From contig NZ_JODL01000005.1 in NCBI RefSeq assembly GCF_000718985.1, forward strand, positions 124,001-188,000: DNA of 64,000 bases, given 5' to 3'. Position numbers and translations under genes: made by a program. Under the pieces are notes generated by a model. That model made no database searches. It was not told where the DNA came from and saw only the letters and a program-made list of their open reading frames with translations. The DNA comes from Streptomyces megasporus. GTDB taxonomy: Bacteria > Actinomycetota > Actinomycetes > Streptomycetales > Streptomycetaceae. This document shows, piece after piece, positions 53,445-64,000 of the stretch (position 1 is the stretch's first letter; every line of letters begins with the position of its first letter).

Positions 53445-54256
53445 AGGTCTTCTGCCGCCTGTTCGATGAGAGCTGCGGAGTCTTCCGGGCTGAGAGCCTG
53501 TGCCCGGATGATTCCATACCGCCGCGCCATCTTGTTCACCTCTTTCCGCTGTGAGACGAGGAAGCTGCCGCCCTGTCCCTCGACATAGGCCAGGCTGCGC
53601 TCCTCCTGGGTCTCCAGCAACACCATGGGGCCGTCCAGCCCGGTGTGTGTCTCCCGCATGGTCGGCATGATCTGGAGCGAGACATTGCGCATGTCGGCGC
53701 ACTCCAGCAGGTGCCTTAGCTGGGCCCGCAATGTCTCCTTTCCACCAATCGGTCGGCGCAGAACCACCTCTTCGATGACGAAGCCCAGAATCGGAGCCGG
53801 TTTGCGGCTCAGAAGCCGTTGTCGATCGAGCCGTGCGGTCACACCGCTCTCGATGCTCTCGTCGTCTGGTGGTGGGCAATCGGCGGAGATCACCGCCCTC
53901 GCGTAGCCCTCGGTTTGGAGAAGACCCGGAATGACGTGGTTCTCGTACGAGTACAGGCTCACCGCCTCCGCCTCCAGCAGGGCGAAGTCCCGGAACCATG
54001 TCGGGTAGCGGGATTGGAGCAGGTACGGCAGGCCGGCCCGCAACACCCCGCCCGCGCCCAGAGTCTCGTCCACCTGGTCGACGAACTCCTGCTGCGGCAT
54101 CCGCCGTCCCTGCTCGACGGAGGCGACCGTCGCCTCCGAGTACCCGATCCGATCGCCGAGTTCCGCGCGGGACAGCCCGGCCCTCCGACGGAACAGCTTC
54201 ATCTGGCTGCCGAAGTACCTGAGCGTCGTCGCCCCGTAGTCGCTCTGCTCACCCAT
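53441..54256 (-). CDS. XRE-family regulator with DUF5753 domain (WhiJ-type)
   Basis: 271 aa. N-terminal HTH (about 17-70: FGSQMKLFRRRAGLSRAELG, IGYSEATVASVEQGRRMP) and C-terminal DUF5753 (about 90-265: ALLEAEAVSLYSYENHVIPG, LQTEGYARAV, LRHLLECADMRNVSLQIMP). WhiJ-like regulators with DUF397 partners and anti-sigma-like ATPases form many paralogous loci in Streptomyces, some affecting development. ATG 54256 (GGTGG site) is preferred over 54346. The divergent ATPase gene at 54418 completes the three-part set. Confidence 0.9.
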   Translation of the reverse strand: MGEQSDYGATTLRYFGSQMKLFRRRAGLSRAELGDRIGYSEATVASVEQGRRMPQQEFVDQVDETLGAGGVLRAGLPYLLQSRYPTWFRDFALLEAEAVSLYSYENHVIPGLLQTEGYARAVISADCPPPDDESIESGVTARLDRQRLLSRKPAPILGFVIEEVVLRRPIGGKETLRAQLRHLLECADMRNVSLQIMPTMRETHTGLDGPMVLLETQEERSLAYVEGQGGSFLVSQRKEVNKMARRYGIIRAQALSPEDSAALIEQAAEDL

Positions 54257-54417
54257 GTGACACCACCCCGTCCGCAGGCTTCGCATGGTCAACTCGGCTT
54301 CATGAGTCGCCGTTACGGCGCGCGGCGCGTACAGAACCTCGTACAAGCGCGTACACGTCCCGGTCGGGACGTGGTGGCCATCCCCAACTCACGCGGTGGT
54401 GCTGTTCCTTGCTGGAC

Positions 54418-54909
54418 ATGCTGCCTGAACTCCCCTCAAGTCGACTTCTCTTCGGCCTCCGAGCCCACACCCCTCCGTGCGGTCCGTACGAGTTCCGGAT
54501 GCGGTTCAGTCCGACTCCGCGTGGTGCGCGGCTCGCGCGGCACCTGGCCGCGGTGCGGCTCGACGAGTGGGGCTTCCCCTACGACGGGGACGCCGCCGGA
54601 ACGGCCTGCCTGCTGGTGGCCGAGCTGGCCGCGAACGCCGTCGTCCACGGCCGCGTGCCCGGCCGGGATTTCGCACTCCGGCTCGCGCTCTCCGCCCCTC
54701 TGCCGCTGCCCACGACCCTGCGCATCGAGGTCACGGACGCCCGGGGCGAGAGGCGTCCGCCCTCATCGCTCCTCTCCCCCGCCCCCACCGACGAGTCCGG
54801 ACGCGGGCTTCTCCTCGTCGACGCCCTCGCGGACCGCTGGGGCGTCGACGAGCGGGGGCCGGGTCCGGCGCCCGGCAAGACCGTCTGGGCGGAGGTGGAC
54901 GTCCGGTGA
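54418..54909 (+). CDS. Anti-sigma-factor-like ATP-binding protein (HATPase_c_2)
   Basis: 163 aa GHKL ATPase of the RsbW/SpoIIAB type. N-box LLVAELAANAVVHGRV, a G-box stretch DESGRGLLLVDALADRWGV and the terminal KTVWAEVDV strand. Such proteins bind ATP and act as anti-sigma or serine kinase partners. It is divergent from the WhiJ-type regulator/DUF397 pair, the usual genomic company. Start uncertain: ATG 54418 or TTG 54409, neither with a good ribosome site. Confidence 0.85.
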   Translation: MLPELPSSRLLFGLRAHTPPCGPYEFRMRFSPTPRGARLARHLAAVRLDEWGFPYDGDAAGTACLLVAELAANAVVHGRVPGRDFALRLALSAPLPLPTTLRIEVTDARGERRPPSSLLSPAPTDESGRGLLLVDALADRWGVDERGPGPAPGKTVWAEVDVR

Positions 54910-55090
54910 GGACGACCCCGCCCACGTCGAGCGGCGCTTCGGGCCCTCGACCGCCCGGTTCGCGGTCACGCGGCTTCGCCCACCGAACGACACCTGTGAT
55001 CGTTCACGGCTGCGGGAGGCGTCGGCGACGGCCCGCTCGGGTGAGCTTCCCTGGCTTCCCGACCGATCGGGGCACCGGCATGCTGTGTCT

Positions 55091-55528
55091 ATGACAAAAG
55101 GGCGGGGACTCGCGATCGTCGGTTACAGCGCGCTCACCCTGCTGTGCGCCGCGGCGACGGCGTTCGCGGTGTTCGACGGTCTCGCCCGGCTGGACCTGCT
55201 GGGAAACGCCGTACAGGTCTGGATCGCGGAGTGTCACGTCGAAACCGGGGGACGCGGTGGAAGTTACTCCGTATGCAGCGGTCCCCGGTTGGACATTGCG
55301 GCGACGCACATCGTGGAGGTCCGGTACGAGGGCCACAGGGGAGAGGTCATTCGGGTCGCGCGGACGCCGTGGGGCAGCCATGAGGCCGTGGACACGGGCT
55401 TCGTTTCCTGGGGCATCGCGGTGCTGCTTCCGGTCCTGCCGCTCATGGCGACGGCCGCGGCGGGTGCTTTCACCGTCAGAGAGGTCCGTCGGGCACGGCG
55501 GGACGCCATGTCCGACGGTGCTCCGTGA
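55091..55528 (+). CDS. Small two-pass membrane protein of unknown function
   Basis: 145 aa. Two hydrophobic helices (about 8-28, LAIVGYSALTLLCAAATAFAV; about 104-128, WGIAVLLPVLPLMATAAAGA) flank a 70-residue external loop with two cysteines (WIAECHVE and SYSVCSGP) that could form a disulphide. The C-terminus is basic. I do not recognise a family. ATG 55091 has no clear ribosome site. It lies 181 bp after the anti-sigma-like gene. Confidence 0.6.
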   Translation: MTKGRGLAIVGYSALTLLCAAATAFAVFDGLARLDLLGNAVQVWIAECHVETGGRGGSYSVCSGPRLDIAATHIVEVRYEGHRGEVIRVARTPWGSHEAVDTGFVSWGIAVLLPVLPLMATAAAGAFTVREVRRARRDAMSDGAP

Positions 55529-55584
55529 GCGATTGGTTTCGGCGGCGGGCCGCGACCTCCGTGCGGTCTTCCGCCGGAAGGCGG

Positions 55585-55620
55585 GCGGCCCCGCCGAACC
55601 GAACGGTTCGGCGGGGCCGC
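55585..55620. terminator. Bidirectional terminator between 55528 and leuA
   Basis: Perfect 17-bp arms GCGGCCCCGCCGAACCG and its complement around AA, between convergent genes; TTTCC follows on the plus strand. Confidence 0.85.
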
Positions 55621-55643
55621 TTTCCGGGTGGGCGCCGCGTCCG

Positions 55644-57553
<1,910 letters not shown>

Positions 57554-57562
57554 GACCTCTCA

Positions 57563-57611
57563 AACATAACCGACGGGCGCTCGCATACGGCGGCGCGTAT
57601 CAGTATGCGAG
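57563..57611 (-). promoter_or_regulatory. leuA leader promoter region with 9-bp inverted repeat
   Basis: TATGTT (57568-57563, minus) is a -10 candidate placing the start a few bases before the leader ATG. Upstream, CTCGCATAC (57580-57588) and GTATGCGAG (57603-57611) form a perfect inverted repeat with 14-bp spacing, suitable for a dimeric regulator or a weak era terminator. No -35 is obvious. Confidence 0.5.
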
Positions 57612-57670
57612 AAGTCACAGAGAGGACCGGTCGGCGCGCGCCCGCCGCGCACCGGCCGGGAGACCTCGGG

Positions 57671-58633
57671 TCAGAAGCCCAGTCTGCGCAGTTGCTTGGG
57701 GTCGCGCTGCCAGTCCTTGGCGACCTTGACGTGGATGTCGAGGAAGACGGGCGTGCCCAGGAGAGCCTCGATGTGCTTGCGGGACTTGGTGCCGACCTCC
57801 TTCAGCCGGCTGCCGCCCGGACCGATGACGATGCCCTTCTGGCTGGGCCGCTCGATGAAGAGGTTGGCGTGGATGTCCAGCAGCGGACGGTCCGCCGGGC
57901 GGCCCTCGCGCGGCAGCATCTCCTCGACCACGACGGCGATGGAGTGCGGCAGTTCGTCGCGCACGCCCTCCAGCGCGGCCTCGCGGATCAGCTCGGCGAC
58001 CATGACCTGCTCGGGCTCGTCGGTGAGGTCGCCGTCCGGGTACAGCGCGGGGCCCTCGGGGAGGAGGGGGACGAGCAGGTCGGCCAGCAGCCCCACCTGT
58101 GTGCCCGCGGTGGCCGAGACGGGCACGATCTCGGCCCACTCGATGCCCAACTCCTTGCCGAGCCGGTCCACGGCGACGAGTTGCTCGGCCAGGGCCTGGG
58201 AGTCCACCAGGTCGGTCTTGGTGACGATCGCCACCTTGGGGGTGCGCCTGAGCGTCGCCAGCTCCTTGGCGATGAACCGGTCGCCGGGGCCGATCTTCTG
58301 GTCGGCGGGCAGGCAGAAGCCGATCACGTCGACCTCGGCCCAGGTGGTGCGCACGACGTCGTTGAGCCGCTCGCCCAGCAGGGTGCGCGGCTTGTGGAGG
58401 CCGGGGGTGTCCACGAGCACCAGTTGGGCGTCGGGACGGTGGACGATGCCCCGGACGGTGTGGCGGGTGGTCTGGGGACGGTTGGAGGTGATCGCGACCT
58501 TCGTCCCCACCAGGGCGTTGGTGAGGGTGGACTTGCCCGCGTTGGGGCGGCCGACGAAACAGGCGAAACCCGCGCGGTGCGGCGCGGACTCCGCCGGCGG
58601 GGTGGGCCGGGAGGAGGGGGAACGGTCGCTCAT
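57671..58633 (-). CDS. era: GTPase Era
   Basis: 320 aa ribosome-assembly GTPase. G1 GRPNAGKSTLTN, G2 RPQTTRH, G3 VDTPGLHKP, G4 TKTDLVD and G5 VSATAG, then a KH RNA-binding domain (SQKGIVIGPGGSRLKEVGTK) that binds 16S rRNA. ATG 58633 (GGAG 10 nt upstream) is preferred over 58642. Order ybeY - CNNM-like - CDA-like - era on one strand is the normal actinobacterial block. Confidence 0.96.
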   Translation of the reverse strand: MSDRSPSSRPTPPAESAPHRAGFACFVGRPNAGKSTLTNALVGTKVAITSNRPQTTRHTVRGIVHRPDAQLVLVDTPGLHKPRTLLGERLNDVVRTTWAEVDVIGFCLPADQKIGPGDRFIAKELATLRRTPKVAIVTKTDLVDSQALAEQLVAVDRLGKELGIEWAEIVPVSATAGTQVGLLADLLVPLLPEGPALYPDGDLTDEPEQVMVAELIREAALEGVRDELPHSIAVVVEEMLPREGRPADRPLLDIHANLFIERPSQKGIVIGPGGSRLKEVGTKSRKHIEALLGTPVFLDIHVKVAKDWQRDPKQLRRLGF

Positions 58634-58716
58634 GAGGGCCATTCTCCCCGATCGGCGGAGCGACTCGGACCAGATCGCCCCGGGCGTTCCCGGCCGGAGG
58701 CCGCCGAGGGGTCGGG

Positions 58717-58756
58717 CGTACGGCGTTCACCCCGGGGGCGGGGTGAACGCCGTACG
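58717..58756. terminator. Hairpin after the CDA-like gene
   Basis: Perfect 17-bp arms CGTACGGCGTTCACCCC and its complement around six bases, 8 nt after the CDA-like stop and before era. It implies that era has a promoter of its own or relies on read-through. Confidence 0.75.
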
Positions 58757-58764
58757 GCGGCGGC

Positions 58765-59118
58765 TCAGCCCGCGGTGACCGAGGAGCGCAGCGCGCCGTC
58801 GGGCCCGGCGAGCAGCACCGGGGTGGCCGGTCCGCCCAGGTCGTGGACGGCGGCGAGGTCCGCGGAGGGCACGGCGGGCGCCTCGGAGACCACGGCGGCG
58901 GCCTCCAGGGACTTGGCCCCGGACGCCACCGCCATGGCGACCGCCGTCTGCAGGGCGCTGAGCTTGAGCGACCGCAGCGCCACGGTCCCGGCCACATAGG
59001 TGCGCCCGGTCTCGTCCCGTACGGCCGCCCCCTCGGGCACGCCGTTGCGGGCCCGCGCGCTGCGGGCGAGGGTGATGATCTTGCGGTCTTCGGGGTCCAG
59101 CTCGGCGGCTTCGCTCAT
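58765..59118 (-). CDS. Cytidine-deaminase-fold protein lacking zinc-site residues
   Basis: 117 aa, the size of bacterial cytidine deaminase, and by pattern similar to it (EDRKIITLARSARARNGVPE, GAAVRDETGRTYVAGTVAL, LSALQTAVAMAVASGAKSLE). The zinc-binding H/C-A-E motif is replaced by SALQTA and the PCxxC motif is absent; the chain contains no cysteine or usable histidine at those places. It is therefore probably not a deaminase. The gene sits between the CNNM-like gene and era. Start ATG 59118 has a weak ribosome site; 59175 is possible. Confidence 0.7.
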   Translation of the reverse strand: MSEAAELDPEDRKIITLARSARARNGVPEGAAVRDETGRTYVAGTVALRSLKLSALQTAVAMAVASGAKSLEAAAVVSEAPAVPSADLAAVHDLGGPATPVLLAGPDGALRSSVTAG

Positions 59119-59177
59119 GGGGCCGAGCATATGTGCTCCCCGCGCGGCGGGGGGCGGGAGTCCGGACGCCGGCACGG

Positions 59178-60524
59178 TCAGCCGCCGCCCCCCGCGGCAG
59201 GTTCGTCCTCCCGCTCGGGGACGGCGGCGCGGACCGGCTCGACCAGGACCGTGACGATGCGGTTGCGGCGTCCCGCCGGGGACTCCGCGGTCAGCCGCAG
59301 GCTCTCCAGCGTCGGATCGGCGTCGCGGTCGGCGCGGGCCTCGGAGACGTCCACGACGGCCGTGGCGCCCGCGATCGGGACCCGGCCCAGCAGCTTGGCC
59401 AGCAGACCGCCGACCGTCTCCACGTCCTCGTCCTCCAGGTCCAGGCCGTACAGCTCGCCCAGGTCGCCGAGGTCGAGGCGGGCGGTGACGCGGTGGCGGC
59501 CCCCGCCGAGGTCCTCCACCGGGGGCAGCTCCCGGTCGTACTCGTCGGTGATCTCGCCGACGATCTCCTCCAGGATGTCCTCGATGGTGACGATCCCGGC
59601 CGTGCCGCCGTACTCGTCGATGACGACCGCGACGTGGTTGTGGTCCCGCTGCATCTCGCGCAGCAGGTCGCCGGCGTTCTTGGTGTCCGGGACGAAGACG
59701 GCGGGCCGCATCGCCGTGGAGACCGGCTCGGTCTCGGCCTCGCGGTTGATGTGGACCCTCCGCGCGAGGTCCTTGAGGTAGACGATGCCGACCACGTCGT
59801 CCTCGCTCTCCCCCATCACCGGGATGCGGGAGAAACCCGAGCGCAGGGCCAGGGTGAGGGCCTGGCGGACGGTCTTGAAGCGCTCGATGGAGACCACTTC
59901 GGTGCGCGGCACCATCACCTCGCGCACCAGGGTGTCGCCCAGCTCGAAGACGGAGTGCACCATCCGGCGCTCCTCGTCCTCGATCAGCGACTCGCGGCCG
60001 GCCAGGTCCACCATCGCCCGCAGTTCGGCCTCGGTGGCGAACGGGCCCCTGCGGAAGCCCTTGCCCGGGGTGAGGGCGTTGCCCAGGAGGATCAGCAACT
60101 GCGGCAGCGGGCCCAGCACTCGGGCGAGCGGCAGCAGGACGTACGCGGCGGCCGTGGCGGTGTTCAGCGGGTGCTGACGGCCGATGGTGCGCGGCGAGAC
60201 GCCGACCGCGACGTAGGAGACGAGCACCATCACGGCGATGGCGGCGGCCAGGGCCTGCCAGGTCTCGCCGAAGGCGTGGAGGAAGCCGTAGGTGACCAGC
60301 ACCCCGGCCCCCATCTCGGCGGCGACGCGCAGCAGCAGCGCCAGATTGAGGTAGCGGGTGGGTTCGGCGGCGACGGCGGCCAGTCTGGCGCTGCCGCGCC
60401 GTCCGGACCGCACGGCCTCCTCGGCTCGGTAGCTGGTGGTGCTGGCCAGGCCCGCCTCGGCACAGGCCGCGAGCCAGGCGACGCCGACCAGGACGACCGC
60501 CGCGACGATCAGTTGGGCGCTCAC
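59178..60524 (-). CDS. CNNM/CorC-type transporter-like protein with CBS pair (hemolysin family)
   Basis: 448 aa. The N-terminal DUF21 membrane domain has four helices ([59 protein letters not shown]). Two CBS domains follow ([60 protein letters not shown]) and a C-terminal CorC_HlyC domain ([20 protein letters not shown]). Such proteins are linked to Mg/Co efflux; the hemolysin name is historical. GTG 60524 overlaps the ybeY stop by four bases (GTGA), so it is translationally coupled. Confidence 0.93.
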   Translation of the reverse strand: MSAQLIVAAVVLVGVAWLAACAEAGLASTTSYRAEEAVRSGRRGSARLAAVAAEPTRYLNLALLLRVAAEMGAGVLVTYGFLHAFGETWQALAAAIAVMVLVSYVAVGVSPRTIGRQHPLNTATAAAYVLLPLARVLGPLPQLLILLGNALTPGKGFRRGPFATEAELRAMVDLAGRESLIEDEERRMVHSVFELGDTLVREVMVPRTEVVSIERFKTVRQALTLALRSGFSRIPVMGESEDDVVGIVYLKDLARRVHINREAETEPVSTAMRPAVFVPDTKNAGDLLREMQRDHNHVAVVIDEYGGTAGIVTIEDILEEIVGEITDEYDRELPPVEDLGGGRHRVTARLDLGDLGELYGLDLEDEDVETVGGLLAKLLGRVPIAGATAVVDVSEARADRDADPTLESLRLTAESPAGRRNRIVTVLVEPVRAAVPEREDEPAAGGGG

Positions 60525-61018
60525 GTCGTGGTGGGGGCCGGCGAGGGCCCGGTCAGGCCGTGTTCGGCGCGCCAGCCGTCGACGATCGCCGCCTGGAGGC
60601 CGAACATCTCGGCCCGCTCGGCGGGGGTCTCGTGGTCGTACCCGAGCAGGTGCAGCACACCGTGGACGGTGAGGAGTTGGAGCTCCTCGTCCATGGAGTG
60701 CCTCGTGGGGGCCTCCGCGCCCTGCTTCTCGGCGACGTCCGGGCAGAGGACGATGTCGCCGAGCAGACCCTGCGGCGGCTCGTCGTCGTCCTTCGTGGGC
60801 GGACGCAGCTCGTCCATGGGGAAGGACATCACGTCGGTGGGGCCGGGAAGGTCCATCCACTGCCGGTGGAGCTGCTCCATGGCGGCGGTGTCGACGGCGA
60901 TCACCGACAGCTCCGAGAGGGGATGGATGCGCATCCGGGCGAGGGCGTAGCGGGCGATGTCGAGGATCGCGCGCTCGTCGATCTCCCGCCCGGACTCGTT
61001 GTTGACGTCGATCGACAT
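60521..61018 (-). CDS. ybeY: Endoribonuclease YbeY (rRNA maturation)
   Basis: 165 aa metalloenzyme. The zinc motif H-x3-H-x5-H is visible as [17 protein letters not shown]. Also present are [10 protein letters not shown] and [14 protein letters not shown]. It processes 16S rRNA 3' ends and takes part in ribosome quality control. It lies 35 bp downstream of phoH and overlaps the CNNM-like gene. Confidence 0.95.
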   Translation of the reverse strand: MSIDVNNESGREIDERAILDIARYALARMRIHPLSELSVIAVDTAAMEQLHRQWMDLPGPTDVMSFPMDELRPPTKDDDEPPQGLLGDIVLCPDVAEKQGAEAPTRHSMDEELQLLTVHGVLHLLGYDHETPAERAEMFGLQAAIVDGWRAEHGLTGPSPAPTTT

Positions 61019-61053
61019 GGGGGGCTGGACGCTCTCCGTTACTTTCCGCGCCG

Positions 61054-62091
61054 TTACTTTTTTCCGCGGTCGCTGCCGTTGGTCGTGCCGTTGAGGTCGT
61101 CGTAGCGGTCGTAGGCGTCGACGATACGGCCGACCAGCCTGTGGCGGACGACGTCGGTGCTGGTGAGCCGCGCGAAGTGGACGTCCTCCACGCCTTCGAG
61201 GATCTCCTGGACCTGGCGCAGACCGCTCTTCGTGCCACCCGGCAGGTCCACCTGCGTGATGTCACCGGTGACCACGATCTTGGAATCGAAACCGAGCCGG
61301 GTGAGGAACATCTTCATCTGCTCGGGATTCGTGTTCTGCGCCTCGTCGAGGATGATGAACGCGTCGTTGAGCGTCCTGCCGCGCATGTACGCCAGCGGCG
61401 CGACCTCGATCGTCCCGGCGGCCATCAGGCGCGGGATGGAGTCGGGGTCGAGCATGTCGTGCAGCGCGTCGTACAGCGGACGCAGGTACGGGTCGATCTT
61501 CTCGTAGAGGGTGCCCGGCAGGAAGCCCAGCCGCTCTCCCGCCTCGACCGCGGGACGGGTCAGGATGATGCGGGTGACCTGCTTGGACTGCAGGGCCTGC
61601 ACGGCCTTGGCCATCGCCAGGTACGTCTTGCCCGTGCCGGCGGGGCCGATGCCGAACACGACGGTGTGCTTGTCGATCGCGTCCACGTAGCGCTTCTGGT
61701 TGAGCGTCTTGGGACGGATCGTGCGACCGCGGTTGGACAGGATGTTCTGGGTGAGGACCTCGGCCGGCGTCTCCGCCTGGGCCCCCTCCCCCGCGTCGCG
61801 GAGCATGGCGATCGAGCGCTCCACCGCGTCCTCGGTCAACGGTTGGCCGGTGCGCAGCACCAGCATCATCTCGTCGAAGAGCCGCTGGATGAGAGCGACC
61901 TCCGCCGCGTCGCCCGTGGCGCTGATCTCGTTCCCGCGAACGTGGATGTCGGTCGACGGGAAGGCGCCCTCGATCACGCGGAGGAGGGAATCGCCGGAGC
62001 CGAGCACCGTCACCATGGGGTGCTTGGCCGGAACCGTGAAGTGGGCACTCGTGTGGTTCGACCGTGCCTGGTCTGTCTGTGTCTGAGTCAT
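61054..62091 (-). CDS. phoH: PhoH-family ATPase
   Basis: 345 aa. Walker [41 protein letters not shown], Walker [21 protein letters not shown] and [18 protein letters not shown]. An N-terminal KH-like domain ([31 protein letters not shown]) is typical of the actinobacterial PhoH-like group that travels with ybeY and era. Probably RNA-linked ATPase/helicase activity; exact role unproven. First gene of the phoH-ybeY-CNNM run. Confidence 0.94.
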   Translation of the reverse strand: MTQTQTDQARSNHTSAHFTVPAKHPMVTVLGSGDSLLRVIEGAFPSTDIHVRGNEISATGDAAEVALIQRLFDEMMLVLRTGQPLTEDAVERSIAMLRDAGEGAQAETPAEVLTQNILSNRGRTIRPKTLNQKRYVDAIDKHTVVFGIGPAGTGKTYLAMAKAVQALQSKQVTRIILTRPAVEAGERLGFLPGTLYEKIDPYLRPLYDALHDMLDPDSIPRLMAAGTIEVAPLAYMRGRTLNDAFIILDEAQNTNPEQMKMFLTRLGFDSKIVVTGDITQVDLPGGTKSGLRQVQEILEGVEDVHFARLTSTDVVRHRLVGRIVDAYDRYDDLNGTTNGSDRGKK

Positions 62092-62245
62092 GGGCCGGCA
62101 CTGTGGCCTGCGCGTCCCTCTCTGTCGCTGCCGTCCGCTTCGGGTCCCAGGGTACGCCGTGCGGCCGACAGGCCCGTAGGGGGAATTGCCTCACCCCGCC
62201 GCCCGCGGGCCGGCCCACCGTCTCCTCACGGCCCCCTTCCTGCTC

Positions 62246-62278
62246 CCTTCCGGCCCCCTTCCGGCCCCCTTCCGGCCC
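62246..62278. repeat. 11-bp tandem repeat CCTTCCGGCCC x3
   Basis: Three exact copies between phoH and the PfkB kinase gene, followed at once by a short GAGGGG/CCCCTC hairpin (62280-62294) overlapping the kinase stop. Confidence 0.75.
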
Positions 62279-62292
62279 CGAGGGGCGTCCCC

Positions 62293-63363
62293 TCACACCC
62301 TGCGGAACCCGATGGTCGGCACGGCCCGGCGCAGCGGCCAGGGCCGGGCGACGCCGGGCAGCAGGTCGTCCAGGAAGGAGTAGCGGCGCAGGGCCCGGCG
62401 GTCCTGGTCGTCGAAGGAGCGGACGTGCTGCCACCACGCGGCCACCTCGGCCCAGCCGGGGGCCGACAGCGAGCCGCCGAACTCCTGCACCGACAGGGCG
62501 GCGGTCAGGCCCGCGAACGCGAGCCGGTCGGCGAGCGGCCAACCGGCCAGGGTGCCGGTGACGAAACCGGCCGTGAACACGTCCCCGGCGCCGGTGGGAT
62601 CGAGCGCCTCCACGGCGATGGCGGGCACCTCGGCCGTCTCCCCGGTGCCGCCGTCCACCGCGTAGGCGCCCTCCGAGCCGAGGGTGACCACGGCCAGCGG
62701 CACCGTGTCGGCGAGCTTGTGGGCGGCGGCGCGGGGGCAGTCGGTGCGGGTGTAGCGCATCGCCTCCTCGGCGTTGGGCAGGAACGCCTCGCAGTGCCGC
62801 AGGTCGGTGAGGTCGTTCGGGTCCCAGCGTCCGCTCTCGTCCCACCCCACGTCGGCGAAGATCCGGCTGCCGCGGCGGGCCGCCGTCTCGACCCACTCCT
62901 GCCGGACGCCCGGTCGCAGGGAGACGACGCAGGCGCGGGAGAGGGGCGGCACGTCGGGCGCGGGTTCCTCCGGCGGCGGGGCCTCGTGCCCGTGGGAGAC
63001 CATCGTCCGCTCGCCCTCGTAGGCCATCGAGACGGTGACCGGGGAGTGCCAGCCGGGCACGGTGTGCGACAGCGACAGGTCGATGCCCTCGCCCTGTTCC
63101 AGGGCCTCCCGACAGTAGTCGCCGTACATGTCGTCCCCGAAGGCGGCGGCGAGCCAGGTGCGCAGGCCGAGCCGGGCCAGGGCGGTGGCCATGTTGGCGA
63201 CGCCGCCGGGGCTCGATCCCATGCCCTTCGCCCAGGACTCGGTGCCGCGCACCGGCGCGGAGTCCAGGCCCGTGAAGACGATGTCCAGGAAGACGGTTCC
63301 GGTCAGGTAGACGTCGCAGGGCGGGTCGTCGGGAGCGCGGCGAGCGGCGAGCGGGTCGAGCAT
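62293..63363 (-). CDS. PfkB-family carbohydrate kinase
   Basis: 356 aa ribokinase-like kinase. N-terminal PSPGGVANMATALARLGL-type motif (SSPGGVANMATALARLGLRT), AFGDDMYGDYCREALEQ, and the C-terminal catalytic DPTGAGDVFTAGFVTGTLAG with the Asp base. Substrate unknown (sugar or nucleoside). The C-terminus carries an extra 60-residue segment (WWQHVRSFDDQDRRALRRYS). ATG 63363 starts just before the fold; 63420 is an alternative with no better site. Confidence 0.88.
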   Translation of the reverse strand: MLDPLAARRAPDDPPCDVYLTGTVFLDIVFTGLDSAPVRGTESWAKGMGSSPGGVANMATALARLGLRTWLAAAFGDDMYGDYCREALEQGEGIDLSLSHTVPGWHSPVTVSMAYEGERTMVSHGHEAPPPEEPAPDVPPLSRACVVSLRPGVRQEWVETAARRGSRIFADVGWDESGRWDPNDLTDLRHCEAFLPNAEEAMRYTRTDCPRAAAHKLADTVPLAVVTLGSEGAYAVDGGTGETAEVPAIAVEALDPTGAGDVFTAGFVTGTLAGWPLADRLAFAGLTAALSVQEFGGSLSAPGWAEVAAWWQHVRSFDDQDRRALRRYSFLDDLLPGVARPWPLRRAVPTIGFRRV

Positions 63364-63493
63364 GCGGCCCAGTGTGCCCGACGACGGGCGCGCCGCGGAG
63401 GGAGCGTGGGGTTCGTCCACCGGCGCGGTGCGGCGGGACCGGTCGCGCGTTCGCCGCGCGCCCCGGTCCGCCGGCGCGTGGGACGGGAGGCGG

Positions 63494-64000
63494 TCACCGT
63501 CGCCGGGGCACCGGCACCCGCGTCAGGTCCTCGGCCACGGTCAGCTCCCCGGCGAACCCCGCCGCCCGCGCCTGCCGGGCGAACTCGGCCGGGTCGTCGT
63601 AGCGCTGCGAGAAGTGCGTGAGGACCAGGTGCCGCACCCCCGCCTCCACCGCGACGGACGCGGCCTGGCCGGCGGTGAGGTGACCGTACTCCTCGGCCTG
63701 GTCCGCCTCCCCGTCCAGGAAGGTGGACTCGATGACCAGCATGTCGCAGCCCTCGGCGAGCTCGTACACGCCGTCGCACAGCCGGGTGTCCATGACGAAC
63801 GCGAAGCGCTGGCCCGGCCTGGGCTCGCTCACCTGGTCGAGGGTGACGCCGCGCAGTTCGCCCTCCCGCCGGAGCCGGCCGACGTCGGGGCCGGTGATGC
63901 CGTGGGCGGCGAGCCGCTCGGGCAGCATCCGCCGTCCGTCGGGCTCGACCAGGCGGTAGCCGTAGGACTCCACCGGGTGGGACAGCCTCCGCGCGAGCAG
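63494..64000 (-). CDS. rnz: Ribonuclease Z, C-terminal part (cut by window edge)
   Basis: 169 residues are visible, entering from the right edge; the N-terminal zinc motif lies outside. Recognisable: [59 protein letters not shown] and [18 protein letters not shown], with zinc-ligating Asp and His residues. A metallo-beta-lactamase-fold endonuclease that matures tRNA 3' ends. Confidence 0.9.
   Translation of the reverse strand: MLARRLSHPVESYGYRLVEPDGRRMLPERLAAHGITGPDVGRLRREGELRGVTLDQVSEPRPGQRFAFVMDTRLCDGVYELAEGCDMLVIESTFLDGEADQAEEYGHLTAGQAASVAVEAGVRHLVLTHFSQRYDDPAEFARQARAAGFAGELTVAEDLTRVPVPRRR

Noticed and set aside
53819..55528. A 569-codon plus-strand frame joining antisense regulator, ATPase and membrane-protein regions
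   Set aside because: Only its last 145 codons make a plausible membrane protein. The earlier part is antisense to the XRE gene or out of frame with the ATPase.

Overview
The window is high-GC (roughly 70-75 %) actinobacterial chromosome, almost certainly Streptomyces or a close relative. The signs are dense operons with GTGA/ATGA overlaps, G/C-biased third codon positions (hence long antisense shadow frames), a LAL-type LuxR regulator, WhiJ-type XRE/DUF397/ATPase genes, a leucine leader peptide before leuA, and the block glyS-znuACB-zur-uppS-recO. I found no tRNA, rRNA, CRISPR array or insertion sequence.

Layout. 1-5971: partial PucR-type regulator, LAL regulator, alpha/beta hydrolase, EEP phosphodiesterase, cupin. 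6013-10080: secreted chitin LPMO, small secreted proteins, dGTPase, CutA. 10436-11701: an unusual P450. 11803-20089: xylan-utilisation locus (GH10 xylanase, LacI repressor, xylobiose-type ABC importer, GH3 beta-xylosidase) with visible operators. 20243-24033: SDR, a frameshifted MerR/beta-clamp pseudogene, a PhoX/DUF839 protein, a lipoprotein. 24235-27024: GH81 beta-1,3-glucanase under a CebR-like operator. 28068-30806: PPDK. 31317-37807: ROK repressor, ABC sugar importer and a divergent GH63-type hydrolase. 38143-41743: FUSC protein, SMP-30 lactonase and an atypical G6PDH-like enzyme. 41822-50368: housekeeping block with dus, glyS, the Zur-controlled zinc importer, zur, uppS and recO. 51399-54909: hydrolase plus a tandemly amplified WhiJ-type cluster. 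55644-64000: leuA with attenuator, then era, ybeY, phoH, a PfkB kinase and partial RNase Z.

How it fits together. Several modules serve saprophytic growth: chitin (LPMO), xylan (GH10 to importer to GH3), beta-1,3-glucan (GH81), and a glycoside imported by the 32.5-35.9 kb transporter and probably cleaved by the GH63-type enzyme. Two metabolic switches can be read from the DNA: Zur boxes on znuA and a leucine leader with alternative pairings upstream of leuA. The observations most worth follow-up are the SMP-30/G6PDH-like pair that has lost the G6P phosphate-binding lysines, the ExxR-less P450, the tandem triplication around the DUF397 genes, the broken MerR/clamp gene, and the cytidine-deaminase-fold protein without zinc ligands.
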